A DNA stretch of 64,000 bases from Sphingobacterium corticibacter (lineage in GTDB: Bacteria > Bacteroidota > Bacteroidia > Sphingobacteriales > Sphingobacteriaceae): assembly GCF_003076635.1 (NCBI RefSeq), contig NZ_QDKG01000001.1, positions 682,001 through 746,000 of the forward strand, written 5' to 3'. A program made the position numbers and the translations under genes. Shown here piece after piece: positions 33,476-41,640 of the stretch. Under the pieces are notes generated by a model. That model did no database searches. It saw only the letters and a list, made by a program, of their open reading frames with translations, and was not told the DNA's origin. Positions within the stretch are counted from its first letter, which is position 1. Each line of letters begins with the position of its first letter.

Positions 33476-35329
33476 ATGGCTGAATGGAATAGAAGAGACT
33501 GGATAAAGATCGTAGGATTGGCTTCTGCCAGTGTTGCTACGACCAAGCTCAATGCTTTGGGATTAGAAAAATTAGGACTAGATAAATCGTCCATCCGTTA
33601 TGAGGATGGCGAGTTGTACATTCCGCGAGATAAATATGCTTCCTTGTTCGGTCCGACCACGGGCGACCGCGTGCGCTTGGCCGATACGGAGTTGTTGATC
33701 GAGATCGAAAAGGATTACGCCGTCTATGGCGAAGAAAATAAATTTGGTGGCGGTAAAACCATCCGTGATGGCATGGGACAATCAGCACGTGCCTTGCGTG
33801 ATGAGGATGTGCTTGATTTTTGCATTAGTAATGTAATCATTATCGATCACTGGGGTATTGTTAAAGCCGATGTCGGCATCAAAGACGGTAAAATCGTCGG
33901 TGTCGGAAAAGCCGGAAACCCTGACGTACAAGATGGCGTGACCAAAGGTATGATTATCGGCGCGTCCACCGAAGTACATGGTGGCGCAGGGATGATTCTC
34001 ACCGCTGGTGGTATTGATACGCACATTCACTTTATCAGTCCGACGCAAGTAGAAACAGCTCTTTACAGTGGTGTAACCACGTTTATTGGTGGCGGTACAG
34101 GTCCAGCTGATGGTACGAATGCAACGACGGTTACTTCTGGTAAGTGGTTTATTCACAAAATGCTGGAGTCCTTTGAAGGCTTGCCAATCAATGTGGGCTT
34201 TTTTGGAAAAGGAAATGTATCTACCACGCGGCCGATCGAAGAGCAAATCGAAGCGGGCGCTTTAGGTGTGAAGATTCATGAAGATTGGGGCGCTACGCCA
34301 GCTACGATCGATGCGGCGCTAAAAGTGGCCGATAAGTACGATGTACAAGTAGCAATTCACACCGATACGTTGAACGAAGCCGGTTTCTTAGAAGATACCG
34401 TTGCCGCGATCGATGGACGTGTGATTCACACATTCCACACCGAAGGTGCTGGTGGTGGCCACGCGCCGGATATTATCAAAATTTCCATGTATCCTAACAT
34501 TTTGCCAGCATCTACCAATCCAACCAAGCCATTCACCGTAAACACGGCCGAGGAGCATCTGGATATGTTGATGGTCTGTCACCACTTGGATAAAAGTGTG
34601 AAGGAAGATGTGGCTTTTGCCGATTCACGTATTCGTCCGCAAACTATTGCAGCAGAAGATATTCTGCAGGATATGGGCGTGTTCTCCATCATGAGTTCGG
34701 ATAGTCAGGCGATGGGTCGTGTAGGAGAGGTGATCTCACGTACTTATCAGACAGCGCACAAAATGAAAGTACAGCGCGGACCATTAGAGCAAGATAAGGC
34801 TTCTGGAAATGATAATTTCCGCGTGAAGCGCTATGTTTCTAAATATACGATCAACCCGGCAAAAGCTCATGGTATTGATAAATACGTGGGTTCTATCGAA
34901 GTCGGAAAACATGCCGATTTGGTACTGTGGAAACCAGAGATGTTTGGGGTGAAACCCGAAATGATCATCAAAGGTGGTATGATTCTCGGTTCGAAAATGG
35001 GCGATGCGAATGCTTCTATTCCAACGCCACAACCGATTATTTACCGTCAGATGTTCGGCAACTTTGGTAAAGCCATGACTAAAACCTGTTTCAACTTCGT
35101 GTCCAAAATATCGATCGAGAACGGCACGATTGCTTCGCTTGGTTTATCCAGACAAAGTTTGCCAGTAGAAGGCTGCCGTACCGTCATGAAAAAAGATATG
35201 GTACACAATGATGCCACACCAAATATCGTGGTCGATCCAGAAACGTATGATGTAACGGTCGATGGTGTTTTGGCCACTTGTGAGCCTTTGGCGGAGTTGC
35301 CGATGGCACAGCGCTACTTCTTGTTTTAA
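33476..35329 (+). CDS. ureC: Urease alpha (catalytic) subunit with Tat-like N-terminal extension
   Basis: A 617-residue nickel metallohydrolase subunit that splits urea to ammonia and carbamate. From residue 48 it is a normal UreC ([20 protein letters not shown]). The nickel-ligand motifs are complete: HIHF ([11 protein letters not shown]), the carbamylated Lys266 in [11 protein letters not shown], and [10 protein letters not shown]. The catalytic His lies in the [21 protein letters not shown] flap. Residues 1-47 are extra: a twin arginine (Arg6-Arg7) in [10 protein letters not shown], followed by a mildly hydrophobic [17 protein letters not shown]. This looks like a Tat signal, though Lys24 in the hydrophobic part is atypical. 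The family is about 567 residues, so the extension is about 50. Confidence 0.97.
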   Translation: MAEWNRRDWIKIVGLASASVATTKLNALGLEKLGLDKSSIRYEDGELYIPRDKYASLFGPTTGDRVRLADTELLIEIEKDYAVYGEENKFGGGKTIRDGMGQSARALRDEDVLDFCISNVIIIDHWGIVKADVGIKDGKIVGVGKAGNPDVQDGVTKGMIIGASTEVHGGAGMILTAGGIDTHIHFISPTQVETALYSGVTTFIGGGTGPADGTNATTVTSGKWFIHKMLESFEGLPINVGFFGKGNVSTTRPIEEQIEAGALGVKIHEDWGATPATIDAALKVADKYDVQVAIHTDTLNEAGFLEDTVAAIDGRVIHTFHTEGAGGGHAPDIIKISMYPNILPASTNPTKPFTVNTAEEHLDMLMVCHHLDKSVKEDVAFADSRIRPQTIAAEDILQDMGVFSIMSSDSQAMGRVGEVISRTYQTAHKMKVQRGPLEQDKASGNDNFRVKRYVSKYTINPAKAHGIDKYVGSIEVGKHADLVLWKPEMFGVKPEMIIKGGMILGSKMGDANASIPTPQPIIYRQMFGNFGKAMTKTCFNFVSKISIENGTIASLGLSRQSLPVEGCRTVMKKDMVHNDATPNIVVDPETYDVTVDGVLATCEPLAELPMAQRYFLF

Positions 35330-35859
35330 TGATTCTGGCGACAGACATACTAGGCAATACGCAGGCGGCGCCCGAGCGTTTCCACGATGTGGAAATGGAT
35401 TATCTCGAGTTGGATTGGTTCGATTTGGATAAAGGCGTCTTGCGCAGAAATACCGTAGCCGGGAGGGAGATTGGTTTTAAAAACCGTCAAGCTTTTCCGC
35501 TCCAAACGGGAGACATATTGTACCAAGATGCGGAGATCTGTATCGTGGTGCGCGTGCTGCCTTGTCTATGCCTTTTCATTCATCCAAGAAATAGTTTGGA
35601 GATGGCCAAAGTATGTTTTGATATTGGCAATCGGCATGTGCCCATTGCGATAAAATCAGCAGATGAAGTGGTGGTGGCTTATGAAGCGCCGCTGCATCAT
35701 CTGTTTCAAAAACAAGGCTATCAAGTGGACCAATCCGAAGCCGTTTTAGAGCAGCTTCAAACCCTGAAAATACATCAGTGGACACGTACAACAAAATTTA
35801 GAGTAACCTTAGCAAAAAACGTAGATGAATCCATTATTGACCTTGCTGCAAATAAATGA
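35329..35859 (+). CDS. ureE: Urease accessory protein UreE, nickel metallochaperone
   Basis: A 176-residue UreE that delivers nickel to the UreDFG-apourease complex. Its start overlaps the ureC stop (TAATG). An N-terminal peptide-binding-like domain (about 20-90) is followed by the metal-binding domain with CFDIGNRHVPIAI, whose His is the conserved nickel ligand. It lacks the His-rich C-terminal tail of Klebsiella UreE, ending [21 protein letters not shown] second, shorter UreE paralogue lies at 39154. It overlaps ureF by 35 nt, which indicates translational coupling. Confidence 0.93.
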   Translation: MILATDILGNTQAAPERFHDVEMDYLELDWFDLDKGVLRRNTVAGREIGFKNRQAFPLQTGDILYQDAEICIVVRVLPCLCLFIHPRNSLEMAKVCFDIGNRHVPIAIKSADEVVVAYEAPLHHLFQKQGYQVDQSEAVLEQLQTLKIHQWTRTTKFRVTLAKNVDESIIDLAANK

Positions 35860-36511
35860 TTCGGTATTTCCGATCGGGAGTTTTACGCATTCGTATGGCT
35901 TGGAAACCTACATCCACAAAGGATTGGTGCATAACAGTGCAACGACCAAATCGTATGCCCAAAGCATGTTGCGGTACAATATGTATTATAACGATGCCGC
36001 ATTTTTTGCGAAGGCTTGGCAGCTGTGTGAGGGTAAATTTTCTAAAGTCAAGCTGCTAGAATTAGATCGATTGGTCAGTTCTTACAAATCTCCTTACGAA
36101 ATCCGCCAAGCCAGTAAAAAGCTGGCGATTCGCTTTCTAAAAGTGGTGGATGGTTTTGGTGCGGCACGCCGTTGCAAATCGTATTTAGAGGCGATACAAA
36201 GCGGTGAAGCGGGAGGGCATTATCCCATTGCCTTCGCTATGTATGCTCAATCACAAGGCATTTCGTACGAAGATGCATTGAGTGCATTTTATTACAATAC
36301 GTTAAATGGTATCGTTACGAACTGCGCCAAATTAGTACCCATTAGTCAGATGGATGGACAGCAAATTCTGTTTGATTTACAAGGATTGATACAAGAATTA
36401 GTCAATAGTCAAGCGGATATGGACGAAGATATGTTGGGCAATTGTTGCGTAGCGCAGGATTTGCGCTGTATGCAACATGAGAAATTATACACGCGGATCT
36501 ATATATCATAA
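35825..36511 (+). CDS. ureF: Urease accessory protein UreF
   Basis: A 228-residue all-helical accessory protein. The start [20 protein letters not shown] and [14 protein letters not shown] are the UreF signature, as is the later [25 protein letters not shown] region. With UreD and UreG it forms the GTP-dependent nickel-insertion complex in the cytoplasm, gating GTP hydrolysis. It lies between ureE and ureG with overlapping or close junctions, in the usual order EFGD. Confidence 0.94.
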   Translation: MNPLLTLLQINDSVFPIGSFTHSYGLETYIHKGLVHNSATTKSYAQSMLRYNMYYNDAAFFAKAWQLCEGKFSKVKLLELDRLVSSYKSPYEIRQASKKLAIRFLKVVDGFGAARRCKSYLEAIQSGEAGGHYPIAFAMYAQSQGISYEDALSAFYYNTLNGIVTNCAKLVPISQMDGQQILFDLQGLIQELVNSQADMDEDMLGNCCVAQDLRCMQHEKLYTRIYIS

Positions 36512-36518
36512 AAATAAT

Positions 36519-37130
36519 ATGGAAAGAAAATATGTAAAAATAGGCGTTGCCGGACCAGTTGGTTCTGGTAAAACGGCTCTGATAGAAAGATTGACACGCC
36601 AGATGGCGGAGGATTATAGCATTTGCGTAGTGACCAATGATATCTACACGCGTGAGGATGCGCAGTTTTTACAAAAAAACTCTACGCTACCCGCAGAGCG
36701 GATCGCTGGTGTAGAAACGGGTGGTTGTCCGCATACCGCCATCCGCGAAGATGCGTCGATGAATATCGAAGCAGTAGAAGAATTGGTCGCTCGTTTTCCG
36801 GATACGGAAATCGTATTTGTAGAAAGTGGTGGTGATAACTTGACCGCGACCTTCAGTCCCGATCTAGCCGACCTTACCATTTTTGTAATTGATGTGGCCG
36901 AAGGAGAAAAGATACCACGCAAAGGTGGTCCAGGTATTACGCGTTCGGATCTTCTGTTGATCAATAAAATAGATTTGGCACCGTATGTACACGCCGATCT
37001 TTCGGTGATGGAGAGCGATACCAAACGCATGCGTGGCGACCGTCCTTTCATTTTTACCAATCTCATGACTTTGCAAGGTCTCGAAGACGTGAAAAGTTGG
37101 ATCAAGAAAAACGCCTTATTAGAAAACTAA
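36519..37130 (+). CDS. ureG: Urease accessory GTPase UreG
   Basis: A 203-residue SIMIBI GTPase that drives nickel insertion. P-loop [14 protein letters not shown] near residues 12-25, [12 protein letters not shown], the Cys-Pro-His nickel site in [38 protein letters not shown] and the G4 motif NKID. I use the ATG at 36519, which gives the family N-terminus ([15 protein letters not shown]); an upstream start at 36477 would overlap ureF and add 14 unlike residues. Confidence 0.96.
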   Translation: MERKYVKIGVAGPVGSGKTALIERLTRQMAEDYSICVVTNDIYTREDAQFLQKNSTLPAERIAGVETGGCPHTAIREDASMNIEAVEELVARFPDTEIVFVESGGDNLTATFSPDLADLTIFVIDVAEGEKIPRKGGPGITRSDLLLINKIDLAPYVHADLSVMESDTKRMRGDRPFIFTNLMTLQGLEDVKSWIKKNALLEN

Positions 37131-37139
37131 ACCCCAACC

Positions 37140-38060
37140 ATGGAGAGCAGGATCAATATTAATGTAGAACGGGAGAATCAGTTTAGTGTGTTGAAAGAAA
37201 GTTTTCACAATGCACCGTATAAACTTACGCACTATGGTGCGCCTCGTGCTCAACCACATTTAGAAATGATTATTATGAGTGCTTCTCCGGGTATTATGGA
37301 TGGCGATCGGCTCACCATCAACGTCAATGTGAAGCGGGAAGCGCACATGAAGCTGTATACGCAGTCGTTTAATAAGCTGCATCCCATGAAAAATGGTGCT
37401 TTTCAAGATACAATTATTAACTTGAACGAAAATAGCGTCTTGCATTATATTCCGCATCCGGTGACACCTTTTAAAGATTCCATCTTTAAAGCGGAGAACA
37501 GCATCCATATGGATGCTTCCTCCACCTTGATTTGGGGCGATATTCTGGGTGCTGGACGGATCTATATGAATGAAGCGTTTTTATTCAACAAGGTACATAT
37601 GCGGACGAGCTTGTATCGAAACAAACAATTGATTTTTACGGACAATCAATGTTTGAAAACCGCCGATCAGCCCGTGCGTGATATGCTATTTTTTGAAGGC
37701 TACACACATCAGGCAACGTTTATTTACTCCAGTCCATTTGCCACAGGGATGAAAGCGGAGATGGATGAAATCTTGGCCGGCGAATACGAAGATATTTCTT
37801 TTGGATTCACCGACGCTGGAGAAAATACCATTCTGCTACGTGCATTGGGTAATGACGGCGAGCTGTTGTACAGCTTTCTTTCTATGCTAGGGCAAATGTG
37901 TTGGGAATATACCCAGCATCAGCAATCGTTGCTGTTGCCTGAGGTAGTTCTTGAAAACAGCAAGCAAGAAGAAGAACGGGTAGAAGAAGCGCTGCCAGCT
38001 CGAAAAAAGAAAACCGTGACTGCGGCGGCCAAGAAACAAAAGAGATCTACGGCGGCGTAG
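37140..38060 (+). CDS. ureD: Urease accessory protein UreD (UreH) with basic C-terminal tail
   Basis: A 306-residue UreD, the scaffold through which nickel reaches apourease. Family blocks include KLTHYGAPRAQPHLEMIIMS, GIMDGDRLTINVNV, HYIPHPVTPFKDSIFKAEN and LIWGDILGAGR. The last 25-30 residues (EEERVEEALPARKKKTV then TAAAKKQKRSTAA) are an acidic-then-Lys/Ala-rich tail that standard UreD lacks. It may aid complex binding; this is speculation. It starts 9 nt after ureG and is followed after 20 nt by hypA. Confidence 0.93.
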   Translation: MESRININVERENQFSVLKESFHNAPYKLTHYGAPRAQPHLEMIIMSASPGIMDGDRLTINVNVKREAHMKLYTQSFNKLHPMKNGAFQDTIINLNENSVLHYIPHPVTPFKDSIFKAENSIHMDASSTLIWGDILGAGRIYMNEAFLFNKVHMRTSLYRNKQLIFTDNQCLKTADQPVRDMLFFEGYTHQATFIYSSPFATGMKAEMDEILAGEYEDISFGFTDAGENTILLRALGNDGELLYSFLSMLGQMCWEYTQHQQSLLLPEVVLENSKQEEERVEEALPARKKKTVTAAAKKQKRSTAA

Positions 38061-38080
38061 TTAGCAACAGAATAATCATT

Positions 38081-38431
38081 ATGCACGAAACAGGGATAGT
38101 ACAAGAAATCTTCGACACGCTACAACAGGAGTATCCGTATCGCTACCAATCCATCGTGAAGATCCAGTTGGAGGCTGGATTGCTGAGCAATATCCAGCCT
38201 ATTCTGATTCAAAATGCCTTTGAAGCGTACGTGATCGATGAGCCGCAGTTTGCTGAGGTGGAGTTGGAGGTGAAGGTACTGCCCATACACGCTTTCTGCG
38301 AAAACTGTCAGGAAGCATTTGAAGTCGTGTTTCACCGTTTTGTGTGTAACTGCGGCACGCCATCTAGTCAAGTGATACAAGGAGAAGAGTTGAGAATAAG
38401 TCAGGTTATATTTAAAAAAGAAGCTATATGA
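38081..38431 (+). CDS. hypA: HypA-like nickel/zinc metallochaperone
   Basis: A 116-residue HypA. The nickel-binding N-terminus MHETGIVQEIFDTL keeps His2 and Glu3. The zinc domain has FCENCQEAF and, 12-13 residues on, FVCNCGTPS: the second pair is Cys-x-Cys instead of the usual Cys-x2-Cys. In Helicobacter, HypA feeds urease as well as hydrogenase. Here no hydrogenase gene is present and the gene sits inside the urease cluster, so service to urease is likely. It overlaps hypB by 4 nt. Confidence 0.9.
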   Translation: MHETGIVQEIFDTLQQEYPYRYQSIVKIQLEAGLLSNIQPILIQNAFEAYVIDEPQFAEVELEVKVLPIHAFCENCQEAFEVVFHRFVCNCGTPSSQVIQGEELRISQVIFKKEAI

Positions 38432-39147
38432 GTAATACGATAAGCCCAAAAAGCAATCAGATGCCGGTAGGCTCTGTGCAATGTGAAAATACGTCCCTTA
38501 ATTTGTTGAAAGCGAATGATTTTGTGGCGAAAGCGATTCGTGATCGATTGACAGACATCTGCGTCATCAATATTTGTTCGTCGCCAGGTAGCGGCAAGAC
38601 CACCTTGATGCAAGAAACCGGCAAACGCCTCGGTCAAGATCTAAACATCGCGGTATTGGTCGGTGATCCCGAGACAGAACGTGATGCTATTCGCATGCGC
38701 GAAGTCGGTATCAATGCCTTGCAAATCGTGACGGGCGGTATGTGCCATATCGAAGCACAGATGATTTTGCAAGCCTTGGATCACATCAATCTAGAAAATG
38801 TAGATCTACTTTTCATTGAGAATGTAGGCAATTTGGTTTGTCCGGCCGCATTTGACCTGGGAGAAGATTACCGCGTAACGCTATTGGCTGCGACAGAGGG
38901 AGATGATAAACCAAAAAAATACCCCCGTATGTTTTTGACTAGCGAGCTCATGGTGGTTTCCAAAGCAGATTTGTTGCCATACGTGCCGTTCTCGGTAGAT
39001 GCAGTGACCAAAGATGCGCGTGAGGTCAATCCAAATCTGGATGTGATCTCCATCAGCAGCTTGAAAGGTGATGGCGTGGATGAATGGTGCAACTGGTTGA
39101 AAGAAAGGGTCGCCGCTAAAAAAGCAGCTGCTTCGGTTTCTGAATAA
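38428..39147 (+). CDS. hypB: HypB-like nickel-handling GTPase
   Basis: A 239-residue SIMIBI GTPase related to UreG. P-loop ICSSPGSGKTTLMQE near residues 48-62, GDPETERDAIRMREVG, the metal-site region TGGMCHIEAQM, LLFIENVGNLVCPAAFDLGE and the G4-like SKADLLPYV. It lacks the N-terminal Cys/His-rich nickel-store region of some HypB proteins. With HypA it probably hands nickel to the urease factors. It overlaps hypA (ATGA junction) and ends 6 nt before the second ureE. Confidence 0.93.
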   Translation: MSNTISPKSNQMPVGSVQCENTSLNLLKANDFVAKAIRDRLTDICVINICSSPGSGKTTLMQETGKRLGQDLNIAVLVGDPETERDAIRMREVGINALQIVTGGMCHIEAQMILQALDHINLENVDLLFIENVGNLVCPAAFDLGEDYRVTLLAATEGDDKPKKYPRMFLTSELMVVSKADLLPYVPFSVDAVTKDAREVNPNLDVISISSLKGDGVDEWCNWLKERVAAKKAAASVSE

Positions 39148-39153
39148 GAGCAT

Positions 39154-39591
39154 ATGCTACAGGTAACGGATGACAATTTAGCGTTGGCTTCAGCAGGTTT
39201 GCAAGAGGAGCAATTCTGCATCGAGTGGTTTGAGGCGGGAAGATCGCTCATCAAGCGAAAAACCGTGCAGGGTACGGCGCTTCATCTGCAACGTCGCAAC
39301 GGTAAATATCTGACCGATGGCCAGATTATTTACCAAGATGCCGATCGGTATGTGCGCATTAGTACCTTGCCTTGTACCTGCATGGTGTTGACGGCTGAAG
39401 ATCCAGCGGTGATTGGTGATTTCTGCTATGATGTGGGCAATCGCCATCTTCCTGTTTTTTGTGTCGGAGAAAATGCTTTTGGAGTAGCGTATGATGCGCG
39501 CTTGTATGAAGCATTAGCTTCTAAATTCGGTGCACATCTTCGGCTAGAAAAAATAAAATTGTTGCCCCATCAAGCATTGCTTTATTTCTAA
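39154..39591 (+). CDS. ureE: Second UreE-like nickel chaperone
   Basis: A 145-residue paralogue of the UreE encoded at 35329, about 30 residues shorter. It shares the domain plan: an N-terminal part with SLIKRKTVQGTALHLQ, the strand QIIYQDADRYVRISTLPC, and the metal site FCYDVGNRHLPVFCVGENAF with the conserved GNRH histidine. Both UreE proteins have a cysteine-rich LPC segment before the metal site (LPCLCLF and LPCTCMV). It follows hypB by 6 nt and precedes the nickel-type ABC uptake genes, which suggests division of labour in nickel delivery. Confidence 0.85.
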   Translation: MLQVTDDNLALASAGLQEEQFCIEWFEAGRSLIKRKTVQGTALHLQRRNGKYLTDGQIIYQDADRYVRISTLPCTCMVLTAEDPAVIGDFCYDVGNRHLPVFCVGENAFGVAYDARLYEALASKFGAHLRLEKIKLLPHQALLYF

Positions 39592-39615
39592 TTAAAGAAA
39601 ACAATACGGAATTAG

Positions 39616-40629
39616 ATGCCGAAAGTATTTTTAAGATTGCTAGCGTGCTGTACGCTGGTACTAGGTTTTGGATTGGTAATCGGTTGTGGCGGTAGAGAAG
39701 CTAATAATAGCGCTGTTCTTAGCGTGAAGGCGACCGATGCGCGTGGCGTGGAAATCGTATTGCCGCATTATGCAGAGCGCGTTGTCGTGCTATTCGAACC
39801 ATTTGTCGACGAGATGTACATGCTTGGTGCAGGCGATAAATTAGTAGGCATACCACAACAGGTGTATCAAAATCCTTCCACCTATCACTATTTGTCGCAA
39901 GTGGATTCACGGATTGCGCGCAAAGAGATTGCGACGCCCACCTTTGGTGGGCGGTCTACACAAGTAGAAACGGTGATCGGCTTGCAGGCCGATTTGGCGA
40001 TTGTGTATGAATACGATACCGAAACTATTGCACAACTCGAAGGATTGGATATTCCGGTTTTTGTGGTTTCCAGCAAAGATAAAGCACATATTTATGATGA
40101 GTTGGTTGGCGTAGGCACATTGATCGGAAAGAAAGAACGAGCAGAGAATATTGTTGCATACGTGAACTCCGCTATCGAAGGAATGGCTACCGAAGCAGAT
40201 TCTGTGCGCAAAAGTGTGTATTATGCTTGGTCCAAGGGTCGCGTATTCTCCACTTCTGGCCGCGGTTCTTTAGTCGACTTATCCATTCAGGTTGCTGGTG
40301 CGGTAAATGCCTGCCCGCTACCCTTAGAAGCGCCCAATGTGAGTGCAGAATCCATTTATAAGTGGAATCCTGACATGATCGTTTTGTGGAATTCGGATGT
40401 GGACGATGTATACAGCTTGGCAGAGTTGGCGGCTTTACCGGCGGTCGTGAATAAACAGGTTTTTGCGATGGAACCCACATTTTTCTTTGATCCGCACACC
40501 GTAAAATTTTTACTGTTTGCTAAGCAGCTGCGGCATTGGGGCTACCACGAATATACGGACAAAAACTTTAAAGAAGAATTGCAGGAAATCGTCGGTTTTT
40601 TATATGAAAATAACATGAGCTTGGAATAA
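39616..40629 (+). CDS. Metal/metallophore-binding lipoprotein of an ABC importer (FecB/BtuF type)
   Basis: A 337-residue periplasmic-binding lipoprotein, lipobox LVIGC with Cys24. Its class III binding fold shows DARGVEIVLPHYAERVVVLF at the start and KWNPDMIVLWNS near residue 250; this family (PF01497) binds siderophores, cobalamin and nickel chelates. The permease starts immediately after the stop (TAA-ATG) and the ATPase follows. Placement inside the urease cluster points to nickel, probably as a chelate, but the ligand cannot be read from sequence. Confidence 0.9.
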   Translation: MPKVFLRLLACCTLVLGFGLVIGCGGREANNSAVLSVKATDARGVEIVLPHYAERVVVLFEPFVDEMYMLGAGDKLVGIPQQVYQNPSTYHYLSQVDSRIARKEIATPTFGGRSTQVETVIGLQADLAIVYEYDTETIAQLEGLDIPVFVVSSKDKAHIYDELVGVGTLIGKKERAENIVAYVNSAIEGMATEADSVRKSVYYAWSKGRVFSTSGRGSLVDLSIQVAGAVNACPLPLEAPNVSAESIYKWNPDMIVLWNSDVDDVYSLAELAALPAVVNKQVFAMEPTFFFDPHTVKFLLFAKQLRHWGYHEYTDKNFKEELQEIVGFLYENNMSLE

Positions 40630-41640
40630 ATGCAGGTTTGGAAAATATCTTTGTTAGTCATAGTGCCTATCGTGGTGCTATTTTTATCCCTAGGATTAGG
40701 AAGTACCGGTTTTGTTAACATACCGGATTTGTTGTATTATAGCTATGCGGCTTGTGCTTCTGCACTCGGCATCGAAACGGTAGTCGCTGATCATAACTTG
40801 GAAACCATTCTTTGGCAAGTACGCTTGCCCAGAATTTTGCTGACTTTTATGGTTGGTGCGGCACTGGCTGTGGCTGGCGGAGTTTTACAAGCGGTATTTC
40901 GCAATCCCATTGTAGATCCATTCTCACTGGGCATTTCCTCAGGGGCAGCATTTGGCGCCGCCTTATCGATGTTGATTTCTCTGATTCCACTTAATTTATC
41001 GGCTTTTGTTTTCGGCGTGATTGCCGTAGTCATCACCTATCTGGTTTCGTATACAGGTGCCAAAGGTTCGCTCGTGACTATGGTCTTAGCCGGCATGATT
41101 ATATCAGGCGTTTTTACCGCTTTTTTGACGGTATTGCAATACCTCAGCGATCCGTATAAATTGCAATCCATTGTGCAGTGGACGATGGGAAATCTGCACA
41201 CCGCTTCGTGGGCGAAGGTGCGTACCGCTGTAATCCCAATTACATTAGGCATTGCTATTATTCTGGCCTTACGCTGGAAATTGGATTTGCTGGCTTTGGG
41301 CGAGCAAGAAGCGATTGCGGTTGGCGTTGATCCAAAAATTATTAAGTTGGTGATGATCGGCGCTGCTACTATGATTACCGCTTCGTCGGTTGCTGCGGTG
41401 GGCATGATTAGCCTGTTCGGACTGATTGTGCCGCACATTAGCCGGATGCTGGTTGGCCCAAGCAACGCATCGGGCGTGTTGGCGAATATCTTGATTGGCG
41501 GCACTTTTCTGTTATTAATAGACGATTTTTCGCGGACGTTATTGCCATTCGAAATCCCAGTCGGTGTGTTCACCATGATGTTGGGCACACCATTGTTTAT
41601 TTATCTCATGCGTAAAAACGCTATAAACTGGAACGCCTGA
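40630..41640 (+). CDS. FecCD-family ABC permease
   Basis: A 336-residue inner-membrane permease with about ten membrane segments. FecCD signatures include WQVRLPRILLTFMVGAALAV near residue 58, GGVLQAVFRNPIVDPFSLGISSG-type substrate-pathway residues near 90, and GLIVPHISRMLVGPSN near 265, the coupling-helix region to the ATPase. The gene begins directly at the stop codon of the binding-protein gene and its last base overlaps the ATPase start, so the three are tightly coupled. Confidence 0.94.
   Translation: MQVWKISLLVIVPIVVLFLSLGLGSTGFVNIPDLLYYSYAACASALGIETVVADHNLETILWQVRLPRILLTFMVGAALAVAGGVLQAVFRNPIVDPFSLGISSGAAFGAALSMLISLIPLNLSAFVFGVIAVVITYLVSYTGAKGSLVTMVLAGMIISGVFTAFLTVLQYLSDPYKLQSIVQWTMGNLHTASWAKVRTAVIPITLGIAIILALRWKLDLLALGEQEAIAVGVDPKIIKLVMIGAATMITASSVAAVGMISLFGLIVPHISRMLVGPSNASGVLANILIGGTFLLLIDDFSRTLLPFEIPVGVFTMMLGTPLFIYLMRKNAINWNA

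Noticed and set aside
33782..34246. 154-codon minus-strand frame inside ureC, and similar long frames opposite ureG and the FecCD permease gene
   Set aside because: They are antisense shadows of strongly conserved genes with no recognisable protein features.
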